The notes beneath the pieces were generated by a model that worked only from the letters and a program-made list of their open reading frames with translations, did no database searches and had not been told where the DNA came from. Below, in pieces: positions 9,424-18,215 of a stretch of 64,000 nt of DNA (position 1 is the stretch's first letter; every line of letters begins with the position of its first letter). Position numbers and translations under genes: made by a program. Origin of the DNA: Anaerosphaera multitolerans (GTDB lineage: Bacteria > Bacillota > Clostridia > Tissierellales > Peptoniphilaceae); contig NZ_RLIH01000005.1 in NCBI RefSeq assembly GCF_004006535.1, positions 62,001 to 126,000 of the forward strand. Direction: 5' to 3'.

Positions 9424-9861
9424 TTACCCCCTATTATCTACAAAGATAAATTGAATTAATCCGATTCCCAACCTATCTCCATTTTTCAATTCAATTATAT
9501 CTTCAACCTTTTCTCCATTTAAGAAAGTTCCATTTGCAGAATCTAAATCTTCTAGAAAAAAAGAGTTTTTGCTTTCAGTAATAACTGCATGGTTCTTACT
9601 TACAAAGTTATCTCTAATGGATATACTAGCTCTTGATGACCTTCCAATAGTAACTTTTCCCTTTAAAATGTAGTATTCTTGCATTTTAAAATCCAAAGTA
9701 TCTAATCTGTTTACAACTTTTAAATAAGCTGCATCAATGGAAGAACTCTTTTTATTCATAGTTTTAATATCTAGATACATAAGCCTTAGAATACTTATAA
9801 TAAAAAGATATATAATTAAAATAAATATATATTTAAAAATTTGTGAAATTAATTCAAACAC
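9424..9861 (-). CDS. Membrane-anchored FHA-domain protein (FhaB-like)
   Basis: An N-terminal TM helix (about 10-28) is followed by a C-terminal FHA domain (about 70-145) that binds phosphothreonine. FHA signatures are visible: VTIGRSSRASISI, SKNHAVI, and SANGTFLNGEKV. In Actinobacteria and Clostridia such proteins sit next to RodA and PbpA and link Ser/Thr kinase signalling to wall synthesis, as here. The GTG at 9861 has GAGGTG five bases upstream. The GTG at 9867 overlaps that RBS and is less likely. Which kinase acts on it is not visible in the window. Confidence 0.88.
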   Translation of the reverse strand: MFELISQIFKYIFILIIYLFIISILRLMYLDIKTMNKKSSSIDAAYLKVVNRLDTLDFKMQEYYILKGKVTIGRSSRASISIRDNFVSKNHAVITESKNSFFLEDLDSANGTFLNGEKVEDIIELKNGDRLGIGLIQFIFVDNRG

Positions 9862-9960
9862 AGTCACACCTCATATTATTAATCATCAATATAATAACAT
9901 AAAAATCTTTTAATTAAAACATTTAGCTTGGAATATGATAAAATACTCTTGGTGATTAAG

Positions 9961-10572
9961 ATGTATATTACTAAAATATCATATGATAGAAAAGAAAAAG
10001 TTTATATTATTAATACTGATGAAGACACTTATTTTCAGCTAATACAAGATACTTTTGTGAAATTTAATTTATATAAAGGTAAAGAAATCAACAAAACAGA
10101 TATTATAGAGATGTTGGAAACAAATGAACAATATTTTGCAATTAATCTAGCTTTAAAGTATATTAGAAATCGTAAAACGGAAAAAGAAGTCTTTAACTAC
10201 CTTAAAAGTAAAGAAATCAAAGAAAATATAATAAACTACTCCATTAATTATTTAAAAAGTTTTAATTTAATAGATGATGTTCAGTACGCTTCTGACTTCT
10301 GCAATGATAAGATTAAAATTAATAAGTACGGTCAAGAAAAAATTAAAAATTTATTGTTATTAAAGGGAATAGATTTAGAAATAATAGAAGATTGCCTCTG
10401 TGAAATATCAGATAATATAATTTATGACAACTTGATAAAAGCCTGTCAAAAAAAAATGGATTCATTAGGAAATGATGAGAAGTCCTATGAAAAATTAGTT
10501 AGACATTTAATATCCAAAGGATATAATTATGATCAAATAAAAAAAGCAATAAAGGAATGTACTGTAAATTGA
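9961..10572 (+). CDS. recX: RecX regulatory protein
   Basis: RecX inhibits RecA filament extension. The protein consists of helical three-helix repeats. YFAINLALKYIRNRKTEKEV, the INYLKSFNLIDDVQYASDF-like segment (about 95-115), and a C-terminal YEKLVRHLISKGYNYDQIKKA repeat are typical RecX features. The reading frame is open 11 codons further upstream, but the ATG at 9961 has GGTGAT just before it and is chosen. Length is 203 residues. It diverges from the FHA gene across about 100 bp, and overlaps the next gene. Confidence 0.88.
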   Translation: MYITKISYDRKEKVYIINTDEDTYFQLIQDTFVKFNLYKGKEINKTDIIEMLETNEQYFAINLALKYIRNRKTEKEVFNYLKSKEIKENIINYSINYLKSFNLIDDVQYASDFCNDKIKINKYGQEKIKNLLLLKGIDLEIIEDCLCEISDNIIYDNLIKACQKKMDSLGNDEKSYEKLVRHLISKGYNYDQIKKAIKECTVN

Positions 10573-10820
10573 AATACTTTGTATATATTGTCCAATGTTC
10601 CGATGGAACTCTCTACACCGGATATACTAATAATTTAGAAAAGAGAATACAAACTCACAACGAAAAAAAAGGAGCTAAGTATACAAAATCCAGGACACCT
10701 GTAAAGTTAAAATACTTTGAATCCTTTGAAGATAAATCTAAAGCAATGAAGCGGGAATATGAAATTAAAAAGTTAAAGAGAGAAGAAAAACTTACTTTAA
10801 TAAAAACAGCATGTGAATAA
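10557..10820 (+). CDS. GIY-YIG nuclease-family protein (UPF0213-like)
   Basis: A single GIY-YIG domain in 87 residues: VYIVQCSDGTLYTGYT contains the two signature beta-strands, followed by NLEKRIQTHN with the conserved Arg, and a Lys-rich C-terminus (KREYEIKKLKREEKL). The family has a nuclease fold; the cellular role is uncertain. The ATG at 10557 overlaps recX by 16 bp with AAAGGA directly adjacent. A TTG at 10569 has better spacing (12) and gives an 83-residue product with the domain intact. The coding end lies inside the terminator stem. Confidence 0.88.
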   Translation: MYCKLKYFVYIVQCSDGTLYTGYTNNLEKRIQTHNEKKGAKYTKSRTPVKLKYFESFEDKSKAMKREYEIKKLKREEKLTLIKTACE

Positions 10821-10845
10821 CTATACGTTATCCCATGCTGTTTTT
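10802..10845. terminator. Bidirectional terminator between convergent genes
   Basis: Arms AAAAACAGCATG (10802-10813) and CATGCTGTTTTT (10834-10845) form a 12-bp stem with A- and T-runs on both outer sides, so it can end transcription from either strand. The 5' arm lies within the last codons of the GIY-YIG gene; the opposing gene ends at 10844, inside the 3' arm. Confidence 0.85.
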
Positions 10846-11152
10846 ATTCTTTACCACTTTGTATAATTCCGATTATCAATGCAAATAAAAGTGAAATAAT
10901 ACCTGAAGCAGATCCTATTACAAATATGGCCAAGTTGCTTAAATTATCAGGATTAAATAAATCATTGATAACTGTTAAAAAGGAAAACATACCTATACAT
11001 ATCAAGGCCATCCCAGGTAAATATTTAGCAAATTTTAAATTTTTAGCTACAAAGTTAACTATAAAAGTAACTACTAAAGATAAAATTATCACATAAATTG
11101 CAATTGTCATATACTGACCATGGCCAGATATTAAATCAAAAATTTTTGACAT
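10844..11152 (-). CDS. Small membrane protein of unknown function
   Basis: I do not recognise this protein. It has about 102 residues and three predicted TM helices: about 15-35 (YVIILSLVVTFIVNFV), 46-64 and 75-97. An Asn/Asp-rich loop (NDLFNPDNLSN) separates helices 2 and 3. The start is set at the ATG at 11152 because GAGGTG lies four bases upstream; the reading frame extends seven codons further without an RBS. It appears monocistronic, with a possible -10 TATAAT about 80 bp upstream. No function is proposed. Confidence 0.7.
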   Translation of the reverse strand: MSKIFDLISGHGQYMTIAIYVIILSLVVTFIVNFVAKNLKFAKYLPGMALICIGMFSFLTVINDLFNPDNLSNLAIFVIGSASGIISLLFALIIGIIQSGKE

Positions 11153-11249
11153 ACAACACCTCAAATATAACACTTAAAATTATTACATTATATTACATTA
11201 TAAACCTTAAGCGAAGTTTTTTCCACTTATGATAATTTCACAGTATAAT

Positions 11250-11768
11250 CTAATCTTTAATATTATTTAAATAATCGTCAAACTCCTTCTCTGAAATCAT
11301 ATTAGAAACTCTGGTAATTTGTAAAAACACATCTTCTAATATAACGTAAGAAATTTCCTCTGATACTTTTAAAATTTTATAAAGTGATTTTTCATCTCTT
11401 AGAATTTCAATTACATATAGATAATCCGTATCTAAGTTTAACTTCTCAGGTTTAATCTCAAAGTTTTCTCTTAGATAATCAACACTTCTAACTCTCTTGG
11501 CTTTATAGCTTACATTTTCATAGTATGTTTCTCCAATTATTAGTCCTTTTGGAGCAAATACAACCTCTTCATTTATTAAATCCTTATATTTGAAACTGCT
11601 TTCTTTTGAATCATCTTTTAAAATAGATTTTGTAACTAACCATTTACCATCAAGTGGCGTCTTTTTTAATGTTGGAGATTTTACAATATCAACTTCAGAA
11701 TTTATAAACGAACAGCTTGGAAGAAATAAAAGAATTAAAAAACAAATTAAAAGTAATTTTCTATTCAT
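11250..11768 (-). CDS. Putative lipoprotein linked to a two-component system
   Basis: The N-terminus MNRKLLLICFLILLFLPSC is a type II signal peptide with lipobox LPSC, so lipidation is predicted at Cys19. The mature part (about 150 residues) is charged, with no domain I recognise. It begins 8 bp inside the end of the histidine kinase gene, with GAAGGAGG upstream, so it is co-expressed with the sensor and response regulator. It may modulate the kinase or be its simplest output. That is inference from gene order only. Confidence 0.75.
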   Translation of the reverse strand: MNRKLLLICFLILLFLPSCSFINSEVDIVKSPTLKKTPLDGKWLVTKSILKDDSKESSFKYKDLINEEVVFAPKGLIIGETYYENVSYKAKRVRSVDYLRENFEIKPEKLNLDTDYLYVIEILRDEKSLYKILKVSEEISYVILEDVFLQITRVSNMISEKEFDDYLNNIKD

Positions 11769-13182
11769 TTGTATCCTCCTTCTTTTCTACTTCCGGAATA
11801 GGTATTGATACCTTTACAGTAGTTCCTATATTCAGTTCGGAAAATATTTCCAGCTTCCCGTTGTGCAATTTGGTGATTTCATCTGCAATGGAGAGCCCCA
11901 AACCACTATGACTCTTTGAATGCTTGCCTTTATAAAACTTTTCCTTTACGTGAGCTAATTCCTCTTTGGAAATTCCAACTCCGTTATCCGATATTAACAT
12001 TACATAATTATTTTCTTCTCTTCTGGCTTGAAACTTTACCCAGCCTTTTTCAGAGGTAAATTTTATGGCATTGTCAATTAAATTTATAAGTAGTTGTCTT
12101 ATTCTATTTTCATCACCAATTATAAGTACTTTTTCATCTTCAATTTCATTTATAAATTCAACTTTATTGGACTCCACTCTCGGTTTCATTTGTTTTGCAA
12201 CATCTCTACAAGTATCGGTAATATTAAATGTGTCTTTTTCCAATTGGATTCGACCAGAAATAAATCTAGAGAAGTCTAAAAGCTCCTCTACCATTTTAGA
12301 CAACCTGTCACTTTCATTTTCTATTATAGTCAATCCATCCTCTAAAAGTTCTCGTTCTTCAGGTTTAGCCCCTTTTAAAACTACGGCCCATCCCTTAATT
12401 GAAGTTAAGGGAGTCCTCAATTCATGCGAAATAGAGGAAATGAAATCATTTTTTATTTGATCTCTCTTTAATATCTCCTCAGCCATCATATTTAAAGTTT
12501 TAGATAATTGTCCCAATTCATCATTGGTCTTTACACTTGATCTGACTTTATATTGTCCATCAACCATTTTTTCAGCAACTGAAGTTAGCTCCTTAATTGG
12601 TTTAACTATGGAGTTGGCAAGTAAGTAACTCATAAACATAGTTATTAAAACTACAACAAGTCCAAACATTCCAGTTGTAATTGAGGACTTTAATATTGCA
12701 AAATTAGCCTCCTGCATTGAAGAAATAAGTCTTATGTAGCCTATTATTTCTCCGTCATCATTGGTTAATGCTCCTGCTACTGACATTATAACTTCATTAG
12801 TATAATTACTGCTTCCAACGTATATATTGCTTTCTCCTCTTTTAGCACTTTTTATATCCACTGTATCTACCGGACTACTTGGTAGAACTCCAATTGTATC
12901 AAAAACCACATAACCTTCTGAATCCAATAATTGTACCTCTGAATTAATATGTGACCACATTAAATTATTATTTTCTTTTATCAGATCTTCAAGATTTTTT
13001 TCACTATAAAATTTATTATAATAATCTAAAGAAACTGAAAGCTTACTTTCAAGTTCTGTTTCAACATTTTTATAATAAAAGTCTTTAAAGCCTACAACTA
13101 AAAATATCTCAATAGTAAGTACGGCTAAAACAATGATAAGTAAAAAACTTCTAACAAGTCTTTTTCCTATGCTCCTATTCAA
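11761..13182 (-). CDS. Sensor histidine kinase (HAMP, HisKA, HATPase)
   Basis: This membrane sensor kinase has a first TM helix at about 9-30, an extracytoplasmic domain of about 130 residues, a second TM at about 168-188 and HAMP at about 190-240. The phosphoacceptor box is SSISHELRTPLTSIKGW. The ATPase domain shows LINLIDNAIKF (N box), ISDNGVGIS (G1) and HSGLGLSIADE (G2). Start is TTG with GAGGTG nine bases upstream, three bases after the response regulator. The signal is unknown. There is no PAS domain, unlike WalK. Confidence 0.93.
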   Translation of the reverse strand: MNRSIGKRLVRSFLLIIVLAVLTIEIFLVVGFKDFYYKNVETELESKLSVSLDYYNKFYSEKNLEDLIKENNNLMWSHINSEVQLLDSEGYVVFDTIGVLPSSPVDTVDIKSAKRGESNIYVGSSNYTNEVIMSVAGALTNDDGEIIGYIRLISSMQEANFAILKSSITTGMFGLVVVLITMFMSYLLANSIVKPIKELTSVAEKMVDGQYKVRSSVKTNDELGQLSKTLNMMAEEILKRDQIKNDFISSISHELRTPLTSIKGWAVVLKGAKPEERELLEDGLTIIENESDRLSKMVEELLDFSRFISGRIQLEKDTFNITDTCRDVAKQMKPRVESNKVEFINEIEDEKVLIIGDENRIRQLLINLIDNAIKFTSEKGWVKFQARREENNYVMLISDNGVGISKEELAHVKEKFYKGKHSKSHSGLGLSIADEITKLHNGKLEIFSELNIGTTVKVSIPIPEVEKKEDTNE

Positions 13183-13185
13183 TCA

Positions 13186-13878
13186 CTACACCTCAATATG
13201 CCACCTATATCCAAGCCCCCATACAGTTTCAATAAACCTCGGTCTTGCAGGATTTTCCTCAATTTTTGAACGCAGTCTCCTAATATTTACATCTACAATT
13301 TTTGAATCCCCGACAAAATCTTCACCCCATACTAATTTTAAGATTTCATCTCTATTTAAAGCCTTTCCCGGATTTTCCATAAAATTTTTCATTATTTGAT
13401 ATTCAGTAGGAGTAAGTTCCAATTCAATATCATCTTTGTAAAACTTTCTTGCATAGGTATCTAATTTAAAAGGAGGATGAATGATTAATTCCTTCTTTAC
13501 ATTTTCATCAGGTTCAATCCGTCTTTCAAGAGACTTTATTCTCAAAGTTAATTCAGTAGGATTAAAGGGTTTTGATAAATAATCATCTGCCCCACTTTGT
13601 AATCCCATTATCTTGTCATAATCCTCTGCTTTTGCAGTCAACATAATAATCCCTAGATTGGGAAACTTTTCCCTTAATATTCTACAAACTTCAAAACCAT
13701 CAATACCGGGAAGCATTACATCAAGAACTACTATGTCAGGATGCTCAGCATTTGCTATTTCAACTCCTTCCTCTCCTGTAGGAGCTTCATAAACCAAGTA
13801 TCCTTCTCTCTCTAAATTTATCTTAACAAACTTTCTAATAGCATCTTCATCTTCTACTAAAAGTATTTTTGTGTTCAT
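13186..13878 (-). CDS. OmpR/PhoB-family response regulator
   Basis: An N-terminal receiver domain (about 1-118) shows the acidic pair EDED, the phosphoacceptor Asp in IVVLDVMLPG, Thr in MLTAKAED and Lys in YLSKPFNP. The C-terminal winged-helix DNA-binding domain (about 130-228) ends with VDVNIRRLRSKIEENPARPR and VWGLGYRW. It partners the kinase encoded directly downstream. Its promoter overlaps a perfect palindrome, suggesting autoregulation. The target genes are unknown beyond its own operon. Confidence 0.94.
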   Translation of the reverse strand: MNTKILLVEDEDAIRKFVKINLEREGYLVYEAPTGEEGVEIANAEHPDIVVLDVMLPGIDGFEVCRILREKFPNLGIIMLTAKAEDYDKIMGLQSGADDYLSKPFNPTELTLRIKSLERRIEPDENVKKELIIHPPFKLDTYARKFYKDDIELELTPTEYQIMKNFMENPGKALNRDEILKLVWGEDFVGDSKIVDVNIRRLRSKIEENPARPRFIETVWGLGYRWHIEV

Positions 13879-13904
13879 AATATAACCCCTTTTTTAATTT
13901 ATAT

Positions 13905-13937
13905 GTTAATTATAATTAACTTTAAATCAAAATACAA
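13905..13937 (-). promoter_or_regulatory. Response regulator promoter with a palindrome over the -10
   Basis: TTGTAT (13932-13937) and TATAAT (13909-13914) on the minus strand are spaced by 17 bp. The -10 is embedded in a perfect 16-bp palindrome, GTTAATTATAATTAAC (13905-13920). Such placement would let a dimeric regulator block or tune initiation. The promoter is clear; the operator role is inference. Confidence 0.65.
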
Positions 13938-13954
13938 ATAAAGTATCTTAAAAC

Positions 13955-13989
13955 ACTAAAACTATACACAAAATGCGTATAGTCTTAGT
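13955..13989 (-). terminator. Stem-loop downstream of guaB
   Basis: On the minus strand, ACTAAGACTATAC pairs with GTATAGTTTTAGT (13 bp, two G-T pairs, about 9-nt loop), followed by GTTTT. It lies 17 bp after the guaB stop and is the likely guaB terminator, although the U-run is short. Confidence 0.6.
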
Positions 13990-14005
13990 ACTTTATTATA
14001 CTTGT

Positions 14006-15478
<1,473 letters not shown>

Positions 15479-15489
15479 TTATTTAATCT

Positions 15490-15518
15490 ATTATAGAACC
15501 AACAATATTATTTATCAA
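15490..15518 (-). promoter_or_regulatory. SigA-type promoter of guaB
   Basis: TTGATA (15513-15518) and TATAAT (15490-15495) on the minus strand with a 17-bp spacer, about 35 bp upstream of the TTG start. This is a near-consensus promoter. No purine or guanine riboswitch is recognisable in the short leader. Confidence 0.8.
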
Positions 15519-15527
15519 ATACTTATT

Positions 15528-16760
15528 TCAAAACAATCTCTTTTTAACAACATTTACTTTTACCATCTCAGGATCAATTTTTATAACTTTGAATTTTTCA
15601 GGTAAGTTTACATTGACTTTCAACTGTTGTTCTCCCGCTTTTAAATTTGCAAAGTCCAAACTGGCTGTTACATCTTCAACATTTACAATTTCTTCTGAAA
15701 TCGGATCCTTGGGAACAATAGTTATATTAATCTCTTCAACCCTATCCAATCCTTGAACATCTAACTTATCATCTAAATTTAAAATTTTTATATTATCTGA
15801 ATTGATTTTTATATTTTGTTCATTTAATATTATTTGAGTGCCGCTGGCAACAAATTTAATATCACTATCAACTAAGGAAACTCCATTTGGCAAATCTATA
15901 TCAATAGGTATCTGTCCACTCATTAATTCATCTACTGTTACAGGAACTGTAGTTATTTCATCTATTTTATTTATAACTGCAGTATTACCCTTAATTGACA
16001 CATAATCAGGAAACACAGAGAATTCTCTACTGTCTACTCCCTCAGGTATTTCGCCAATTACATTTAACTTAACCGGCACAACTTCAGTTTTTAAAATAGG
16101 TATTTCAAAATCTACATTCTCAGGTTCAATAGTTATATTTTCTACTATATTTTCTTCCTTATCGTAAGCCACGATTGGAATAGACATTACAGAGCTTTCC
16201 TTTTTATTTGAAACATCTGCAATTGCAACTATACTATCTATTGAATCCACATAGGTCTTAGCTCCTGAAACAGTAACATATTCATTTTGCTTTATATTAC
16301 CCAAAACATAATTATTTGACGGTTTACCTTTTATTTTCAAATCAACCTGCAATTCTTTAGATACATTTTCATCAACTTTAAGAGAAATATATTCCGGATT
16401 TTTTAAATCTATAAATACATTAGTTGAATCAACTTGAACTTTTATGGGAGCTTTTTGTTCTCCAATTGGAAGATCTGCTAAATCTACACTGGCTCTTACA
16501 TTTTCTCTCTTTAAATTAGATATATTAGAGTGTTTTCCTCTTATAGTTACATCAACAGTCGGATTTTCAGATGATATTAAAGATAAATTTCTATCTTTTA
16601 AATTTGATAGGTTCTCAAATTTTATATCAATATCTTTATAAACTACAGTCCTCTCAATATCATCTGCTCCTCTGACATAGGACCAAAGTAAAATAGCAAA
16701 TACTATTGAAATAAGTTTAAGCATCGTGTCTCTGCTATTTTTCACCTTTATTTTTTTCAT
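15528..16760 (-). CDS. cdaR: YbbR-domain regulator of diadenylate cyclase
   Basis: CdaR is a membrane-anchored, extracytoplasmic regulator of CdaA. It has one TM helix (about 13-31) followed by four YbbR repeats over about 370 residues, each with a pattern such as VDVTIRGKHSNISNL, VTVSGAKTYVDSIDSI or VSIKGNTAVINKIDEI. The gene overlaps cdaA by 26 bp, as in other Firmicutes. GlmM, the usual third member, is not next to it here. ATG start with GGGGGA seven bases upstream. Confidence 0.92.
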   Translation of the reverse strand: MKKIKVKNSRDTMLKLISIVFAILLWSYVRGADDIERTVVYKDIDIKFENLSNLKDRNLSLISSENPTVDVTIRGKHSNISNLKRENVRASVDLADLPIGEQKAPIKVQVDSTNVFIDLKNPEYISLKVDENVSKELQVDLKIKGKPSNNYVLGNIKQNEYVTVSGAKTYVDSIDSIVAIADVSNKKESSVMSIPIVAYDKEENIVENITIEPENVDFEIPILKTEVVPVKLNVIGEIPEGVDSREFSVFPDYVSIKGNTAVINKIDEITTVPVTVDELMSGQIPIDIDLPNGVSLVDSDIKFVASGTQIILNEQNIKINSDNIKILNLDDKLDVQGLDRVEEINITIVPKDPISEEIVNVEDVTASLDFANLKAGEQQLKVNVNLPEKFKVIKIDPEMVKVNVVKKRLF

Positions 16761-17568
16761 TAAAAATCCCCCACTTGCTCAAAAAAGATTCCGTATGATC
16801 TATTACAGGTTTGTAAATATCATTTAATATACTTTCCAAAGTTGGAATATCTAAATATCTTGAAATAGATCCCTTTTCAGCTATGGAAATAGATCCTGTT
16901 TCCTCCGAAACCATTATACTTAAACTATCGGACCTTTCCGTTATACCTATTCCGGCTCTATGTCTAGTGCCTAACTCCTTCGATAAAAACTCACTATCAG
17001 AAAGAGGTAAAAAACAAGCAGCTGCAAGAATTCTATCGCCATCAATTATAACTGCTCCATCATGTAGAGGAGTATTGGGTATGAAAATATTAATTAACAA
17101 ACCGCTTGATACTATTCCATCTATCTTAGTGCCCGTCTCCACAATCTCATTTAGTCCGGTCTGTCTTTCTATTACAATTAAAGCTCCGATTTTCTGTCTG
17201 GATAATGAAGCTACGGCCTCAGTAATTTCTTTTACAATAGTTGGAGTATCCGATTTATTTAAATTGGACCTAATGGTACTGGTCCTTCCCAAAAACTCCA
17301 AACCTCTTCGAAGCTCTGGTTGAAAAACAACCAAGACAGCAACTATTCCCCATGTCATCAGTTTATTTAACAACCAATTTAATGTGTAAAGTTTAAACCA
17401 TTCACTTACCTTTGTAAAAATTAAAATAACCAAGATACCCTTTGCCAGCTGTTCTGCTCTGGTCCCCTTTAATAAAGTAAGAGCACTATAAGTAATAATA
17501 GCAATAATAGCTATATCTACAATATCTCTAAGTCCTATAAAATTATAAATATCTTGTATAATGCTCAT
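16735..17568 (-). CDS. cdaA: Diadenylate cyclase CdaA
   Basis: CdaA makes the second messenger c-di-AMP from two ATP. Three N-terminal TM helices (about 10-80) precede the DAC domain (about 100-250), which contains the catalytic PLHDGAVIID and GTRHRAGIGITE motifs (DGA and RHR). Length 277 is normal. ATG with AAGGAG upstream; it overlaps the preceding gene by 4 bp and cdaR by 26 bp. Expected processes are potassium, osmotic and cell-wall homeostasis. Confidence 0.96.
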   Translation of the reverse strand: MSIIQDIYNFIGLRDIVDIAIIAIITYSALTLLKGTRAEQLAKGILVILIFTKVSEWFKLYTLNWLLNKLMTWGIVAVLVVFQPELRRGLEFLGRTSTIRSNLNKSDTPTIVKEITEAVASLSRQKIGALIVIERQTGLNEIVETGTKIDGIVSSGLLINIFIPNTPLHDGAVIIDGDRILAAACFLPLSDSEFLSKELGTRHRAGIGITERSDSLSIMVSEETGSISIAEKGSISRYLDIPTLESILNDIYKPVIDHTESFLSKWGIFNEKNKGEK

Positions 17569-18119
17569 ATCTTTCTCCTTGAAATTAATACTATTGCTAA
17601 AATCAACCCAAGAGTTATTACAATATCTCCTAAACTTATTACTTTTGGAAATATGTAGGGAGGTTTTAAGGGAAGTATATCAGATAAAAAATAGGCCTTT
17701 GGCTCCATAAATATTCCATGACTTAAACTTCTTCCACTACTAATTATATCTATTAATCTAAAATTTCCAACTTCTGCTAATGCTTTAGCTGATACTGGCA
17801 TTTTACCATTTAAAATAATGGGAATTAAATTTAAAAACAACCCTGCTGCAATGGTAACTATGCCTAAATTTTTATAATTAAACAAAAGTCCTGCAATTAT
17901 AAACAGTAAAGAAAATATATGAAAAAATACATAATAATCTATAGCTATTTTAGTTAAATAACCTAAATCTATACTTGTAAATAAGTAGAGAAATAAACTT
18001 ATAAAAACTCCTAATATTAAAAGCTTAATACCCTTTAATTTAAAGTCCAGTATATTCTCATATTTCCCACCCAGTATTTTACTTAGTATCAGTCCTATTA
18101 TAATTGCTTCAATAATCAC
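17565..18119 (-). CDS. DUF5317-family membrane protein
   Basis: 184 residues with five to six TM helices. The segment with NGKMPVSAKALAEVGN, SHGIFMEP and LSDILPLKPPYIFPKVISLGD matches the conserved pattern I associate with DUF5317 proteins, whose function is unknown. GTG start with AGGTGAT upstream. It is the first gene of the cdaA-cdaR operon and overlaps cdaA by 4 bp, so it may contribute to c-di-AMP or envelope physiology. That link is inference. Confidence 0.8.
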   Translation of the reverse strand: MIIEAIIIGLILSKILGGKYENILDFKLKGIKLLILGVFISLFLYLFTSIDLGYLTKIAIDYYVFFHIFSLLFIIAGLLFNYKNLGIVTIAAGLFLNLIPIILNGKMPVSAKALAEVGNFRLIDIISSGRSLSHGIFMEPKAYFLSDILPLKPPYIFPKVISLGDIVITLGLILAIVLISRRKI

Positions 18120-18182
18120 TCTATCACCTAAAGATATAATATCATATTTATATACTATTAAAAATTATTACTCAACAAGTAA

Positions 18183-18209
18183 TAAAAAACCGCTTAAATT
18201 TTAAGCGGT
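18183..18209 (-). terminator. Intrinsic terminator of cmk-plsC-ispH/S1
   Basis: On the minus strand, ACCGCTTAAA pairs with TTTAAGCGGT with a one-base apex gap and is followed by TTTTTTATT. It lies just after the ispH/S1 stop codon and before the DUF5317 promoter region. Confidence 0.85.
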
Positions 18210-18215
18210 AAATTA

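Noticed and set aside
11205-11232. Weak hairpin AAACCTTAAGCGAAGTTTTTT near 11205
   Set aside because: Stem is short and mismatched and lies where no plus-strand transcript is expected; probably part of the promoter region of the small membrane gene.
12065-12460. 131-codon plus-strand frame opposite the histidine kinase
   Set aside because: Antisense shadow with Ser/Ile/Phe bias, no RBS, and the kinase motifs are complete on the other strand.
16883-17323. 146-codon plus-strand frame opposite cdaA
   Set aside because: Antisense shadow; the cdaA catalytic motifs are intact.
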